Positions 23,277-33,540 of a DNA stretch of 64,000 bases are shown here, in pieces. Each line of letters starts with the position of its first letter. The first letter of the stretch is position 1. The position numbers were made by a program, and so were the translations under genes. The notes under the pieces were generated by a model. That model was not told the origin of the DNA. It was given only the letters and a program-made list of their open reading frames with translations, and searched no databases. The DNA comes from Mantis religiosa (taxonomy: Eukaryota; Arthropoda; Insecta; Mantodea; Mantidae), in the NCBI GenBank assembly GCA_030765055.1, contig JAUKNK010000147.1, forward strand, positions 2,572,001 to 2,636,000, written 5' to 3'.

Positions 23277-23399
23277 ATATAAATAGTGTAATGTAATCTC
23301 CCAATTGTGTATTATACTCTCCCAAAGTTGCACGTGTGTCCTATTATTGGTTCTAAGGTTATGGTCCATTGAAATAGTTCAGGTTTATACAGATCGCAC

Positions 23400-23768
23400 T
23401 AAAGAAAAAAACAATAATAATTTATTATAGTGCGACTTCAAACAGCTTTAACTGTTACGAATAATTTAGGTCCCTTATGTGAGACCACCAAGCCGAATAT
23501 TATTTTACTAACATGAACTGACGGCAGTCTCACTCTCTGTTCCGCGACATAATGGCGAAATGGTATATGCCCCCGACTTAGCCTCTTCTTCTGAACAGCA
23601 CACCCCAATGGCGTGCCCTCGTTTCACGTGGACACAAACTCGCTCGAGGAATGACCACGCACAACTCACTCACTCAGTTTCAGAATATTTCCAGAACAAT
23701 CCAAATGTCTAGAACGATATAGTTCTCTGGCGATAGTGTATCATGTTTATGCTTGGCGGGCGAAGAGC
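23400..23768. other. No recognised feature
   Basis: Mixed-composition sequence between two elements. It may be the remnant of another insertion, but I recognise nothing. Confidence 0.4.
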
Positions 23769-23772
23769 ATAC

Positions 23773-24320
23773 TGTGACTTTGTGGGTTCGTGAAATAAAA
23801 AGTCCAATTTCACCACTCAAAAATGTTCTTTATTTCCACCGACTTACAGTTTAACACTTGCCAATTACACAGAATTTCGTGCTGCACACAGTTACAATTC
23901 ACCAGTCCGTCCGTTACAATTTCACTTGTCCTCGCGATTACATAAACTCCGATGCACATACCAGTTACGTACAGTCTTCCGTTGCACAATCCTTTCGTTC
24001 ATTAACACGTCACTGACTAACACTGCCTTTTTACACCAAGAACTGTCCTCACTCACACACTAACCAACTGACTGACTGACTGACTAGCTGCAGCCCTTTT
24101 TATAGGCATCTCGCCATCTTCTCGACGTTTCCAGATGATGAACGATCCCGTAATTTCTGGAACACAGGTGACGGAGAAACAGACCGCACAATTATGTTTC
24201 TTTCCCCAGTCGTCCCTGTCACCACTATAAGACAAACGAGGGGGAGGTGCGGCTAACACGAACCTCCCCTGCCTTCCGCTCCCAGCTGCTTTCACAGGGT
24301 GTTCCAGCGCTCGCGTTACA
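23773..24320 (-). repeat. 3' LTR of the deleted Gypsy element
   Basis: On the minus strand it starts TGTAACGCGAGCGC and ends AAAGTCACA. It includes a TATA-like CCTATAAAAAGGG (complement near 24093-24105) and AATAAAG. It is preceded by the purine-rich GAGGAGGGAGCAG (complement of 24321-24333), the likely polypurine tract. It differs from the 5' LTR at only about five positions noticed by eye. Confidence 0.93.
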
Positions 24321-25490
24321 CTGCTCCCTCCTCAAAGCTGTTCGCCCCGAACAGCCCCATCCTAGCGTGCGAGGCGGTCCAGGTGTACCACCAGCATCTG
24401 CTCGGAGTCTCAGCCAGAAGTAGCGCTGCCGTAGTTTGTGAATCATTCGGTTCGCTCCCAGGTGTCCTCCTGAAGTACCGGCGTGCACTTCCTCCAGGAC
24501 TTCCGGGACCTTGCTCCGGGGAAGTACCAACTGTTCTCTCTGCGCCTTCCCAACGGGTGACTCCCATACCCGGAACAGCACGCCCTCTCTGGTCTTCAAC
24601 GAGTCCCATTGTGCCCAGTGCGACTTGTAGGTGGCGCTCCTCGGTGCGTTGTACTCCCAGGTTGGTCTCGTCCCTGCGTCCACTTCCCTCAAAAGTGGCC
24701 CCAAGTCTGCGTCCGCCGGCTGCTCCCTCCTCAGGCCTGCGCTATCCCAGCCTTCAGCAGGCACTGCCACAACTACTCGCACTGCTGCGGCACGCTCCCT
24801 CTCTTCCACTCTTGTGCGCTCATGGCCGTCCTGGATCTGCGGAAGGACACCTCCAATGTAATGGTCGCTAGCGTCGGTGTCCACAATGAAGGCGCCACCC
24901 GGTTGTGGGAAACCCAAAATTGGAGCACTGCACAGGGTCCCCTTCGGGTGCTGGAAAGCGTCTTCGGCGTCCTCCGTCCACACATAAGGCCGGTTTTCCT
25001 CCGTCAGGCGGGTGAGGGGTTTTGCGATGTTGTCGGCCTTTTCCTCTAAATCATTAAGGCGGTCGTCTACTTGACCCTTCCGCTTGCCCAGGTTCGCGAC
25101 GTCATCCCTCACGCCGGCCAAACGTTCCTCAAACATTGCGGCGAGAGCCTCGTTCGCCGCCCTCATTTCCGTGCTGAATTCGCTCTTAATTTCTTCCATC
25201 TTCTCGGTGATGTTGTCGTTGGCCGTCTTCATTTGTTTCAACTCGGCGGTGATGTTGTCGTTGGCCGTCTTCATTTGTTTCAGTTCCGTGGCCAGGTAGT
25301 TATTTGCCGCTTCCGTTTTCTCTGTTAATTCGGCCTTCATTTCTTCCATCTTCTCGGTGATGTTGCCGTTGGCCGTCTTCATTTCTGTCAGTTCCGCCTT
25401 CATTTCCATCATCTTCTCCAAAATCTTTTCCAATGCCGCGTCCATGACTGTAATGTTCGGTTCTGTTGTCTTCCCGCTTCCTGACACCAG
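24321..25490 (-). pseudogene. gag-RNase H-integrase fusion ORF (deletion product)
   Basis: One uninterrupted minus-strand frame. It opens near MDAALEKILEKMMEMKAELT (about 25446) with a coiled coil of repeated KTANDNITE/KQMKTAND units (25210-25400). After LNDLEEKADNIAKPLTRL it jumps to the polymerase end: YVWTEDAEDAFQHPKGTLCS, then LGFPQPGGAFIVDTDASDHY with the first RNase H Asp. A second jump near 24830 loses most of RNase H. It then reads TREGVLFRVWESP and the integrase HAGTSGGHLGANRMIHKL (H-X7-H knuckle start), and runs into the 3' LTR. The frame also extends upstream into the 5' LTR, but that part is not expected to be translated. The fusion arose by deletion; no function is implied. Confidence 0.85.
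25473..25489 (-). other. Putative primer binding site (tRNA-Leu type)
   Basis: On the minus strand TGGTGTCAGGAAGCGGG starts one base after the 5' LTR. TGGTGTCAG complements a tRNA 3' end CTGACACCA, as in some tRNA-Leu. The assignment is from memory. Confidence 0.5.
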
Positions 25491-26038
25491 TGTGACTTTG
25501 TGGGTTCGTGAAATAAAAAGTCCAATTTCACCACTCAAAAATGTTCTTTATTTCCACCGACTTACAGTTTAACACTTGCCAATTACACAGAATTTCGTGC
25601 TGCACACAGTTACAATTCACCAGTCCGTCCGTTACAATTTCACTTGTCCTCGCGATTACATAAACTCCGATGCACATACCAGTTACGTACAGTCTTCCGT
25701 TGCTCAATCCTTTCGTTCATTAACACGTCACTGACTAACACTGCCTTCTTACACCAAGAACTGTCCTCACTCACACACTAACCAACTGACTGACTGACTG
25801 ACTAGCTGCAGCCCTTTTTATAGGCATCTCGCCGTCTTCTCGACGTTTCCAGATGATGAACGATCCCGTAATTTCTGGAACACAGTTGACGGAGAAACAG
25901 ACCGCACAATTATGTTTCTTTCCCCAGTCGTCCCTGTCACCACTATAAGACAAACGAGGGGGAGGTGCGGCTAACACGAACCTCCTCTGCCTTCCGCTCC
26001 CAGCTGCTTTCACAGGGTGTTCCAGCGCTCGCGTTACA
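25491..26038 (-). repeat. 5' LTR of the deleted Gypsy element
   Basis: Same length and ends as the 3' LTR. The adjoining ATAC (26039-26042) is the target duplication. Both LTRs contain a short TCAGTCAGTCAG run just downstream of the TATA-like box. Confidence 0.93.
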
Positions 26039-26042
26039 ATAC

Positions 26043-26470
26043 CCATTTTAGGTTCCGACTACCCAGCGTCAACCTCCCGATAATCCTATGCTTTAGCCGC
26101 TGAATCAGAGTAAGCTCACGCTATGTTTGTTCTTATGCGATATTTGCTAGTGTATCCCAATATGACTGAACTTTGTGTCTCCTGGTTTACGTAAGCTAGC
26201 AGTGGACATTGATCCAGTATATTTTCTTCTGTAAGTGGTAAATGCAATCCCTCCATGTCTACTGCACTTCTATCACATAGGAATCTGTGAATTATTGAGA
26301 AGGGCGGTGCCCCCTGCCGTTATTTTCAACAGATGCCATTTGGAGCGTTCCGAAATAAAAAAAAGGGAATGAATATTTTGTGTTCCTAGAGGGTACAGCT
26401 ATATTCAACTAGCACTCTGCAAAGACTACGTCACGCTAGATGTAGCCTCAGCAACAAAACTCTCTCTCTC
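26043..26470. other. No recognised feature
   Basis: Sequence between the Gypsy element and the CA microsatellite. Nothing recognised. Confidence 0.4.
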
Positions 26471-26472
26471 CG

Positions 26473-26506
<34 letters not shown>
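26473..26506 (+). repeat. (CA)n microsatellite
   Basis: Uninterrupted CA dinucleotides directly after a short CT run. Confidence 0.98.
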
Positions 26507-26507
<1 letters not shown>

Positions 26508-26985
26508 TATACCCAATCTGCTAGAATATTGGTTTTACTTACTTTGCCTTAAATCCCCCAGGGGCCTACTTCGGTAGGTACGGGTTTGGCGAACCCGGGG
26601 TCCCGAGCCAACAGTCTCCCTCGAGTGGGCTCCTCTTCGTGGTTGAGGGAGATGGTCAACAGGCCCACCCACGTGTAGGCCGTGCGTGGAGACCCGTGTC
26701 GGTGGAAAGGTTTGTCCTGGTGGTTGAGGGATGCGTAACTGAGCTCGTAACAGTTTTTTCTGAATTCGGGGAGGGTGCGCATTTCTAATACATTACTTTG
26801 GCTTCTGCTTCGCCTAAACGGGAGGTTAGGGACTAACCCACCCCTAATCAATCGGCCAGGACTAGGTATTGTACCGACCTCCAGGGTGAGTGGGACGGCG
26901 AGCTCACTATATCCCCTGTGTAGCCCTGTCATCCCAGTGGGGTGACCCCTTGTTGGACTCCGTGGTGGGTGGGGAGCACTGGGGG

Positions 26986-28440
26986 ATGAAATTTAGACCT
27001 AATATTATGGTTAACCTACACCCCCCAAAAAACAATAAACGTGGAAAGGATCTGTTTGAAAACAGTGTTAAACAAGTAGTTGAGTGTGGTCCTCGCTACT
27101 TAGTTATTAAACGAACGGAGGAAGGTAGAACGTTTTCTACGGTTAATCCGTTTATTATACAGAAAGGTCTTGACAATATAGCTGGTGCAGTTAAATCATG
27201 TACAAAATCTAGAAACGGCACGCTGCTGGTGGAAGCAACTACAGCATCCCAGGCAGCAAAGATACTGAAAGCCAACATGCTGGGCAGTTATCCAGTCAAA
27301 GTGGAGATGCATAGGACCCTGAATTCCTCGCGCGGTGTTGTAAACACTAGCGCGTTGGATGGAATGTCCAACGAGGATATTCAGGAGAACCTCCAGGAAC
27401 AAGGCGTAACTGCAGTCTATCGTGTCCAAAGGAGAGAACGAGGGGATATGGTTCCTACTCGTACCCTGTTCCTGACCTTTGATCGGGTAGATCTCCCTCA
27501 AAGGATCAGGGCAGGATATGAAGTGATTGAGGTTAGACCATACATACCTAACCCTCTGAGATGCTACCAATGTCAGCGGTTCGGTCACACTAGTGCATTC
27601 TGTAAAGGCGCACCTACATGTGTCAGCTGTGGAGCCGGCATGCATGAAAATGCATGTACATCACCTCCGGAATGCGTAAATTGTAGCGGTGAACATCCAT
27701 CAAGTTCACGAGATTGCCCCCGTTATATTGAAGAGCGAGCTATTCAGGAGATCCGGGTTAAAGAAAAGGTATCCTTTTCGGAAGCCCGGAAACTTCTATG
27801 TATTCTCAAGCCCTCTACAACCACCTCCCGTACCTATAGCTCTGTGGCGGCTACTCCGTCACCGAAACGGGAGGCTGGTACCCAAACATCTGATATAAAC
27901 GGGGCAACAATATCCGAGAAAGTTCTAGTGCCTAGATCGCAAGCAAGAGCATCAGTAACAACATCTAAAACTCCGAGAACACAGACTACTGAAAATAACA
28001 AGTCAGTGAAGTCGCCTGAGAAAGCATCCACTTCTAACAACAGGACGAAATTGCCCATTGTATACCAAGCACCAGAGATCAAGTTCAAGACGCAGTATGA
28101 TAGAACTGCCTTCCTGAAAGAAAGCACAAAGTCTGCTCCAGAAAAGTCCAAGAAACGTAGCCCTAGAGCGTCTCCGAGATCATCGACGGAGTCATCTTCT
28201 GGGGAGGACCACGACCGGCGACCGTCATCTATGTCGGTCGGAATTTCCAATCGCTTCGAGCCCCTCGAATCGAAAGTTGTAGAAGGAAAACCGTCCTCTT
28301 CCATAGAGGATATGGAGCAGGAAACAGCTGACCACGCTGCTACATCTGCAGCAAAGAAGAGGCAGGATAAACCTGCCGAAACTAGCCCTACACCAAAGAA
28401 AAAGGGCAAATTGATTCGGCCACCCGTGAAGTCGTCTTAA
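26986..28440 (+). CDS. LINE ORF1, gag-like RNA-binding protein
   Basis: Probably 484 residues. The frame is open further upstream, but 26986 is its first ATG. The N-terminal half has no named domain. The segment RTLFLTFDRVDLPQRIRAGY leads into three zinc knuckles: CYQCQRFGHTSAFC at residues 193-206 (C-X2-C-X4-H-X4-C), CVSCGAGMHENAC from 212, and CVNCSGEHPSSSRDC from 230. The C-terminal third is Ser/Thr/Lys/Pro-rich and basic, probably disordered, ending in a lysine-rich KKKGKLIRPP tail. Proteins of this type bind element RNA and form the ribonucleoprotein used for target-primed reverse transcription. The frame is intact; no stops or shifts are seen. ORF2 starts 37 bp after the stop. Confidence 0.88.
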   Translation: MKFRPNIMVNLHPPKNNKRGKDLFENSVKQVVECGPRYLVIKRTEEGRTFSTVNPFIIQKGLDNIAGAVKSCTKSRNGTLLVEATTASQAAKILKANMLGSYPVKVEMHRTLNSSRGVVNTSALDGMSNEDIQENLQEQGVTAVYRVQRRERGDMVPTRTLFLTFDRVDLPQRIRAGYEVIEVRPYIPNPLRCYQCQRFGHTSAFCKGAPTCVSCGAGMHENACTSPPECVNCSGEHPSSSRDCPRYIEERAIQEIRVKEKVSFSEARKLLCILKPSTTTSRTYSSVAATPSPKREAGTQTSDINGATISEKVLVPRSQARASVTTSKTPRTQTTENNKSVKSPEKASTSNNRTKLPIVYQAPEIKFKTQYDRTAFLKESTKSAPEKSKKRSPRASPRSSTESSSGEDHDRRPSSMSVGISNRFEPLESKVVEGKPSSSIEDMEQETADHAATSAAKKRQDKPAETSPTPKKKGKLIRPPVKSS

Positions 28441-28477
28441 TGTAGACTACCTTTACATCTTATATCCCATAGTTCCA

Positions 28478-31400
28478 ATGGCTATCCTACAATGGAACAT
28501 ACGAGGATTAAGAGCGCATCGACCAGAATTGGAACTTTTGCTCAGTAAGCATCACCCCTTAGTGGTATGCTTACAAGAGACTAAGCTACGACCACAAGAC
28601 AACTTTAAAATCAGACGCTACACACCACTGAGGTGTGATGTTGAAACAGAAGAGGGCATTCCTGCACACGGGGGTACTATGATGCTCCTCAGGGATGACA
28701 TATTTGTAGATCCGTTACAGCTACAGTCTGATTTACAATCTGTAGCTGTAAGGATTAAGCTGCCATCAATAGAATTTTGAATTTGCACTGTATATCTCCC
28801 GCCATCAGATGACCTCTCGTTAGTTGACCTTGAAGATCTGGTTTCCCAACTTTCAACACCATTTCTAATAGTTGGAGACTTTAATGCCCATCACCCACTT
28901 TGGGGCTCAAATCGGGCATGTTCGAGAGGCAACCTCATTGCAAAATTCCTGGAGAGCAATAACTTGGTTCTCCTGAACACCGGAGAGCCCACATTCCTCT
29001 CAGACGCGTTTAACACCTATTCGCACATCGATTTGGCAGTGTGCTCATCCCAGTTAGCTGTTTCATTACAGTGGAATGTCATCTCTGATTTACATTCCAG
29101 CGACCACTTTCCATGTCTTCTTAGTCTCTTAGCACAAGATGTGTCTCCCTCACGTATCCCTAGATGGCGCTTTGATCGTGCCAACTGGAATCTTTACACC
29201 CAGTTGGCTGTCTTTGAATACAACGAGCACGATTCTGTGAATGATTTAGTCGATCATCTCACAGAGAAAATTCTTTCCGCTGCAGAACAGTCTATTCCAC
29301 GTTCGGCTACCCAACCCGGTCGATTTCCTGTCCCATGGTGGACCAACGACTGCCGGAATGCTATTCGTGCTCGTAGACGTGCTCTAAGGGTATTCCAACG
29401 ACACCCTACGCTAAGTAATCTAATTGAGTATAAGAAAGCGCGTGCAAAATCTAGGCAAATAATTAAGGATAGCAAAAAGACCTCATGGAACAAATTTGTA
29501 TCATCTTTTAACAGATGTACACCCTCATCTGTTGTATGGGATAAATTAAGGCGCGTAGCCGGAAAATCAACCCACCTGCCAATCGCTGGTCTGAAAACAA
29601 CTGCAGGAGTTGTTGTTGATCCGTTTGTTGTGGCTAACACCTTCGGCTGTGCTTTCGCTCAGGTGTCTAGCTCATGCAATTATGCTCCTGAGTTTATCTC
29701 AATTAAGACTCAGGTAGAATCTCAAGGTTTCGTGTTTAGTTCCAGAAACCTTGAAGACTATAACCGCCTCTTCATCTTGGCAGAGCTAGAACACGCTCTT
29801 TCGTCATCGCGACTGACAGCACCAGGACCGGACGGAATCCACGTTCAAATGTTACAACATCTCTCACCTGAAGGTAAGGCATTCCTGCTCGAGGTCTATA
29901 ACCGTGTTTGGGTTGACGCCACGTTTCCTGAAAAGTGGCGAGAAGCTACCATTATACCTATCTTGAAAGCTGGCAAGGACCGTCACCTCCCTTCTAGCTT
30001 CCGCCCTATTTCCCTCACCAGTTGCGTATGCAAGGTGATGGAACGCATGATAAATGGGCGGTTGGTATGGTGGCTGGAAACGCACAACCTACTGAATAAC
30101 ATCCAGTGCGGTTTCCGACGACGCCGTTCAACAGTGGATCATCTTGTGTCCATGTCGACACAGATTATGAACGGATTTCTTAAGAACTGTCAAACAGTCG
30201 GAATATTTTTTGACCTCGAAAGGGCTTATGATACGTGTTGGCGGGCAGGGTTGCTACGTACTCTGCACACCTGGAATATACGTGGACGCCTACCACTCTT
30301 CCTTCAGGAATTCCTGAAAGACCGCGTATTCCGAGTAAGGGTTGGCTCGGTTTTTTCGAGCCTTTTTGTTCAAGAGAACGGTGTACCACAGGGATCGGTA
30401 CTAAGTGTTACGTTGTTTGCTATTGCGATTAATTCTATCTCGAAATGTGTACCTCCAGGTGTCTCGTCATGCCTATTTGTAGACGACTTTGCCGTCTACT
30501 GTACATCTCAGCGCACTCCGTTTTTAGAGCGCCGTCTTCAGACCACCTTGGACAACCTTAAGAGTTGGAGTTTAAAAAACGGCTTCCGATTTTCCACTGA
30601 GAAAACCATCTGTGTAAACTTCTGGCGTCAGCAGAGTCGACTACCTCCAAGGCTCCGGCTAGGCGCTGATCTACTACCTTTTGCAGATGAGACGAGGTTC
30701 CTTGGATTGATATTTGATAGAAAACTTAGTTGGTCGTCGCATATAGCACAACTGAAGGCACGATGTGACCGATCTTTGAATATCTTGCGGGTACTAAGTG
30801 GAAAATCGTGGGGAGCGGATCGTGCAGTGTTATTGCGACTTTATCGGGCACTCGTCCGTTCCAAATTAGACTATGGTAGTATCGTTTATGGCTCAGCACG
30901 ACCATCTGTGCTGAAGAGATTAGACACAGTCCATAACTGTGGCATACGTATAGCTGTTGGGGCATTTCCAACGAGCCGAGTTATAAGCCTGTATGCTGAG
31001 TCTGCAGAACCTCCTCTGCAGTACAGGCGCAACATGTTATTAGCCAATTATGGCTGTGGACTTAATTGCATGCCCACACATCCATCGTTTACGCCGTTCT
31101 TTAATACCTTCATGGACGTGCGTTATAGGAACACTACTATTAAACCAAAGCCACCTGGTTTTCGTTTCCGGGAGCTCCTTAGACATCTTGATACTGACAT
31201 GCCCAAGATGTATCCTAGGGGGGAGAGGACATACCCTCCTTGGTTGTGCAGAGCGTCCCCGGTTGATCTGGGCATGACTAAATATGATAAATCTACCATG
31301 TCTATGTCTAGTATCCGCACATGTTTTTTAGAATTTTTATCGCGATATGAGGACCATTTTGTAATTTATACTGATGGCTCCAAGAACTCAAATGGCGTTG

Positions 31401-32161
31401 GTTGTGCTTTCGTGTGTGGAACCGAACCCTATACATTCGGATTCCACACTAGCACTTCCATTTTTACTGCAGAGCTTTATGCAATATACCGGGCCATTTT
31501 ACACGTACGCCGACGAAAGTTGGGGGACTGCTTAATCCTGAGTGATTCCCTCAGTGCACTTCAAAGCCTACGGCAGCTGTACAGCTACCACCCTATTGTG
31601 CAGCGTATACAGGATGCCCTCCACGTTTTACGCGCTTCTGGTGTTAACGTGGTGTGTGCATGGATTCCTGGTCACGTAGGCTTGCGGGGGAATGAAATGG
31701 CGGATTCAGCAGCCAAGACGGCTATCATGAAGCCCAGGGTTCGAATACCATCTGTGACATCGGAAGACTTTAGGGCCGTATTGCGGAGAGCTGTGCAAAC
31801 CTGCTGGCAGGAAGAGTGGTCTGCTCTCCGCAATAATAAACTTAGATCTGTCAAAGAACTTCCTATTCCCTGGGTTACCTCCTGTCGGTCATCTCGTCGC
31901 GAGGAGGTGAGTTTGGCTCGGTTACGAATTGGACACTGCATTTTTACTCATAGTTTTCTTTTTAAAAAGGAGCCTTCTCCACTATGTCCTTTTTGTAATG
32001 AAGCGTTGTCTGTACGACACGTGCTGCTAGAGTGTTTTCACCTAGCAGACCTTAGGACGTCTCTGCAGCTGCCGGTCAGCTTTGCAGAAATTCTAGCGGA
32101 CGATCACGCAGTAGTGGAGAAGGTTTTTAGATTCTTTTCGAGATTAGATTTTAGGATTTAG
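28478..32161 (+). pseudogene. LINE ORF2: endonuclease-reverse transcriptase-RNase H, one nonsense codon
   Basis: A 1227-codon frame interrupted only by TGA at codon 101 (28778-28780). The context SIEF-stop-ICTVYLPP suggests a former TGG or another one-base change. Endonuclease: QWNIRG (residues 5-10), QETKL, GDFNAHH (133-139) and SDHF (Asp 209). Reverse transcriptase: FRPISLTSC, FDLERAYD (first catalytic Asp 579), NGVPQGSVLS, and FVDD with Asp 669/670. RNase H: YTDGS (Asp 966), TAELYA (Glu 999), SDSLSAL (Asp 1023) and GHVGLRGNEMADSA (Asp 1076), so all four catalytic acidic residues are present. A CPFC...H...C zinc motif starts at 1170. The protein would nick target DNA, prime from it and copy the element RNA. 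Confidence 0.92.
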
Positions 32162-32377
32162 CAAATAGAATTTATGGTTTTTGGACGACATTTTTATTTT
32201 ATTTATTTATTTATTTTTTCAAGGCGTATGTATTTTTTGTATTTTTTAACATATACTGTTTTAGAATGATTTATATCTGGCTTTTGCCATGACCAGTTTC
32301 ATTTAAAAAGGGCGCTGATGACCTCTGTAGTTGAGCGCCCTTATACTCATCATCACTCACTCACTTGCCTTAAATCT

Positions 32378-32494
32378 ATGGTAGCTTAGCTGGCTGATCA
32401 GGACAGAATGTAATATGACAGGAATACCGCAGATTCTTTCTTTTGGCCCCGAGTCACACCGACCATCGAGGTTCGATTCCCTCTTCCAGCCAAG
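32378..32494 (+). repeat. tRNA-like sequence with widely spaced boxes
   Basis: ATGGTAGCTTAGCTGGCTGA (A-box-like, about 32380-32399) and GAGGTTCGATTCCC (B-box-like, about 32468-32481) are separated by about 75 bp, followed by TTCCAGCCA. The first part of an acceptor-stem-like pair (GCTGG ... CCAGC) is visible. The wide spacing suggests a tRNA-derived SINE rather than a tRNA gene. It starts immediately after the LINE target duplication, so the LINE may have inserted at its edge. Confidence 0.5.
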
Positions 32495-32736
32495 AATATA
32501 TCTTCTTCTGTTAGAAAGTCTGAAATGGCATATGCTCATTCTGGAACTAGACTACTACTTGATGAATAAGTACTTGCACGTGACCAAAACAACCACCCCA
32601 GCCAAAATTTGAGAACGAGGTATGGGTGAATACTACCACCAGGGCTGGCACTGCCCCTTATGGTCCCTAAGGAGACAGGTTCCCCCCTTATAACTGCTGC
32701 GCACCCATAGCAATCAACACATGACTGGTGTAAAAC

Positions 32737-33493
32737 GGATGTTCAATTAAGAATTGTCATAACTTTTACGTTCATAATTTGTTGCACTAAAATTCAATCT
32801 TATTATATACTATTAGTTTAATGTGAAACAAACACGCCATAGCAGTTTTATTGTTGGTACTCCTGGTTCCCGCCTGTGAGAACTAGGCAAGTTCAGATAT
32901 GTTCAGTATCGCCTACCGCTGCAATGGAGGTAACACGCGAGGAACAATATGCGGCTTTGAAGTTCTGCTTTCATCTCAACAAATCTTCAGTTGAGGCCTA
33001 TACAGTGTTACAGGAGGCCTATGGAGAGTCTGTTTTTCTCTACAGCACAGCTCGAAGGTGGTTTACAACGTTTAAACAGGGGAGACAATCAATTTCAAAG
33101 GAAGCTGGCCCCGGTGCTTCAGTTACTGCTCTTACGCAAGAAAACATCAACACTGCTGTTGCTGTTGTGAGAGAGTAAGACGAATTCCCTTAAGATCACT
33201 TTCTGAAATACCTAACATTTCATAGGGTGCCACTCACACGTTGGTGACAGAAATATTACACATGAGACCTGGTTGTGCGCGATGGGTTCCAAGAATGGTG
33301 ATTCCCGAACAAAAGGACATTCGCATGCAGGTGTGCATGCAGTTAAAGTTGATGTTAGAGGAAGATCCGGAGCTTCTTTCAAACGTAACCACTGCCGATG
33401 AAACTCGGCTACATTATTGTAATCCTGAGAGCAAACGGCAAAGCTCAGTGTGGAAATGTCCTTCATCATCAACCCCCCAAAAAGCAAAAGTGG
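32737..33493 (+). mobile_element. Mariner fragment, same family as 38.8-40.1 kb
   Basis: Plus strand. It aligns with the right end of the 38.8-40.1 kb copy read on the minus strand, from the terminal region (GTTCAATTAAGAATTG-like) through GTACTCCTGGTTCCCGCCTG into the transposase. The protein begins MEVTREEQYAALKFCFHLNK (32923) with AYTVLQEAYGES, then ENINTAVAVVRE and a TAA. It continues in another frame with VTEILHMRPGCARWVPR, LMLEEDPELLSNVTTADETR (first catalytic block, W changed) and SVWKCPSSSTPQK. Similarity stops at 33493, so the catalytic C-terminus is missing. Confidence 0.8.
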
Positions 33494-33540
33494 TCAATGG
33501 TACTTCTATTGCAGCTAAGCGAACACATGTTAGGCAACTT

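Larger units (their letters stand above)
20511..23399 (+). mobile_element. DNA transposon with ~130-bp inverted ends, carrying a nested LINE
   Basis: Terminal inverted repeats 20511-20640 and about 23270-23399. Both contain CACGTGCAACTTTGGGAGA and GGAGATTACATTACACTATT in inverted orientation, and both begin GTGCGAT; the right arm has about 13 extra bases. Inside is a decayed transposase and a LINE 3' end that entered it. No clear target duplication is seen. The transposase fragments belong to a Tc1-like DDE family that is multi-copy in insects. Confidence 0.85.
23773..26038 (-). mobile_element. Gypsy-type LTR retrotransposon, internally deleted
   Basis: Minus-strand element bounded by two 548-bp LTRs (23773-24320 is the 3' LTR, 25491-26038 the 5' LTR) and by ATAC at 23769-23772 and 26039-26042. 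The internal region is only about 1.17 kb. It joins a gag N-terminus directly to the end of reverse transcriptase/RNase H, then to the integrase zinc finger, and lacks most of gag, protease, the RT palm and the integrase core. It cannot act alone but keeps the LTRs, primer site and polypurine tract needed in cis. Confidence 0.93.
26556..32364 (+). mobile_element. Full-length LINE with EN-RT-RNase H (I-like)
   Basis: A 5.8-kb non-LTR retrotransposon flanked by a perfect 12-bp target duplication TTGCCTTAAATC (26544-26555 and 32365-32376). It has a 5' UTR of about 430 bp beginning CCCCAGGGGCC, two ORFs 37 bp apart, and a 3' UTR with T-rich TTTATTTATTTATT. Near the end is a hairpin GGGCGCTGATGACC ... 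GAGCGCCC (32309-32339), followed by CATCATCACTCACTC. The combination of endonuclease, RT, RNase H and a C-terminal zinc motif fits the I-element group. Only one nonsense codon in ORF2 was noticed, so it is fairly young. Confidence 0.93.

Noticed and set aside
25491..25538. Extension of the Gypsy fusion ORF upstream into the 5' LTR (MSGEIGLFISRTHKV-like)
   Set aside because: The sequence is LTR and primer-site DNA that happens to be open. A start near 25446, after the primer site, is more plausible.
24299..25572. Several plus-strand open frames over 24.3-25.5 kb
   Set aside because: They are antisense shadows of the minus-strand Gypsy coding region and carry no recognisable domain.
27834..28409. 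191-codon minus-strand frame under LINE ORF1
   Set aside because: Antisense shadow of the well-supported plus-strand ORF1.
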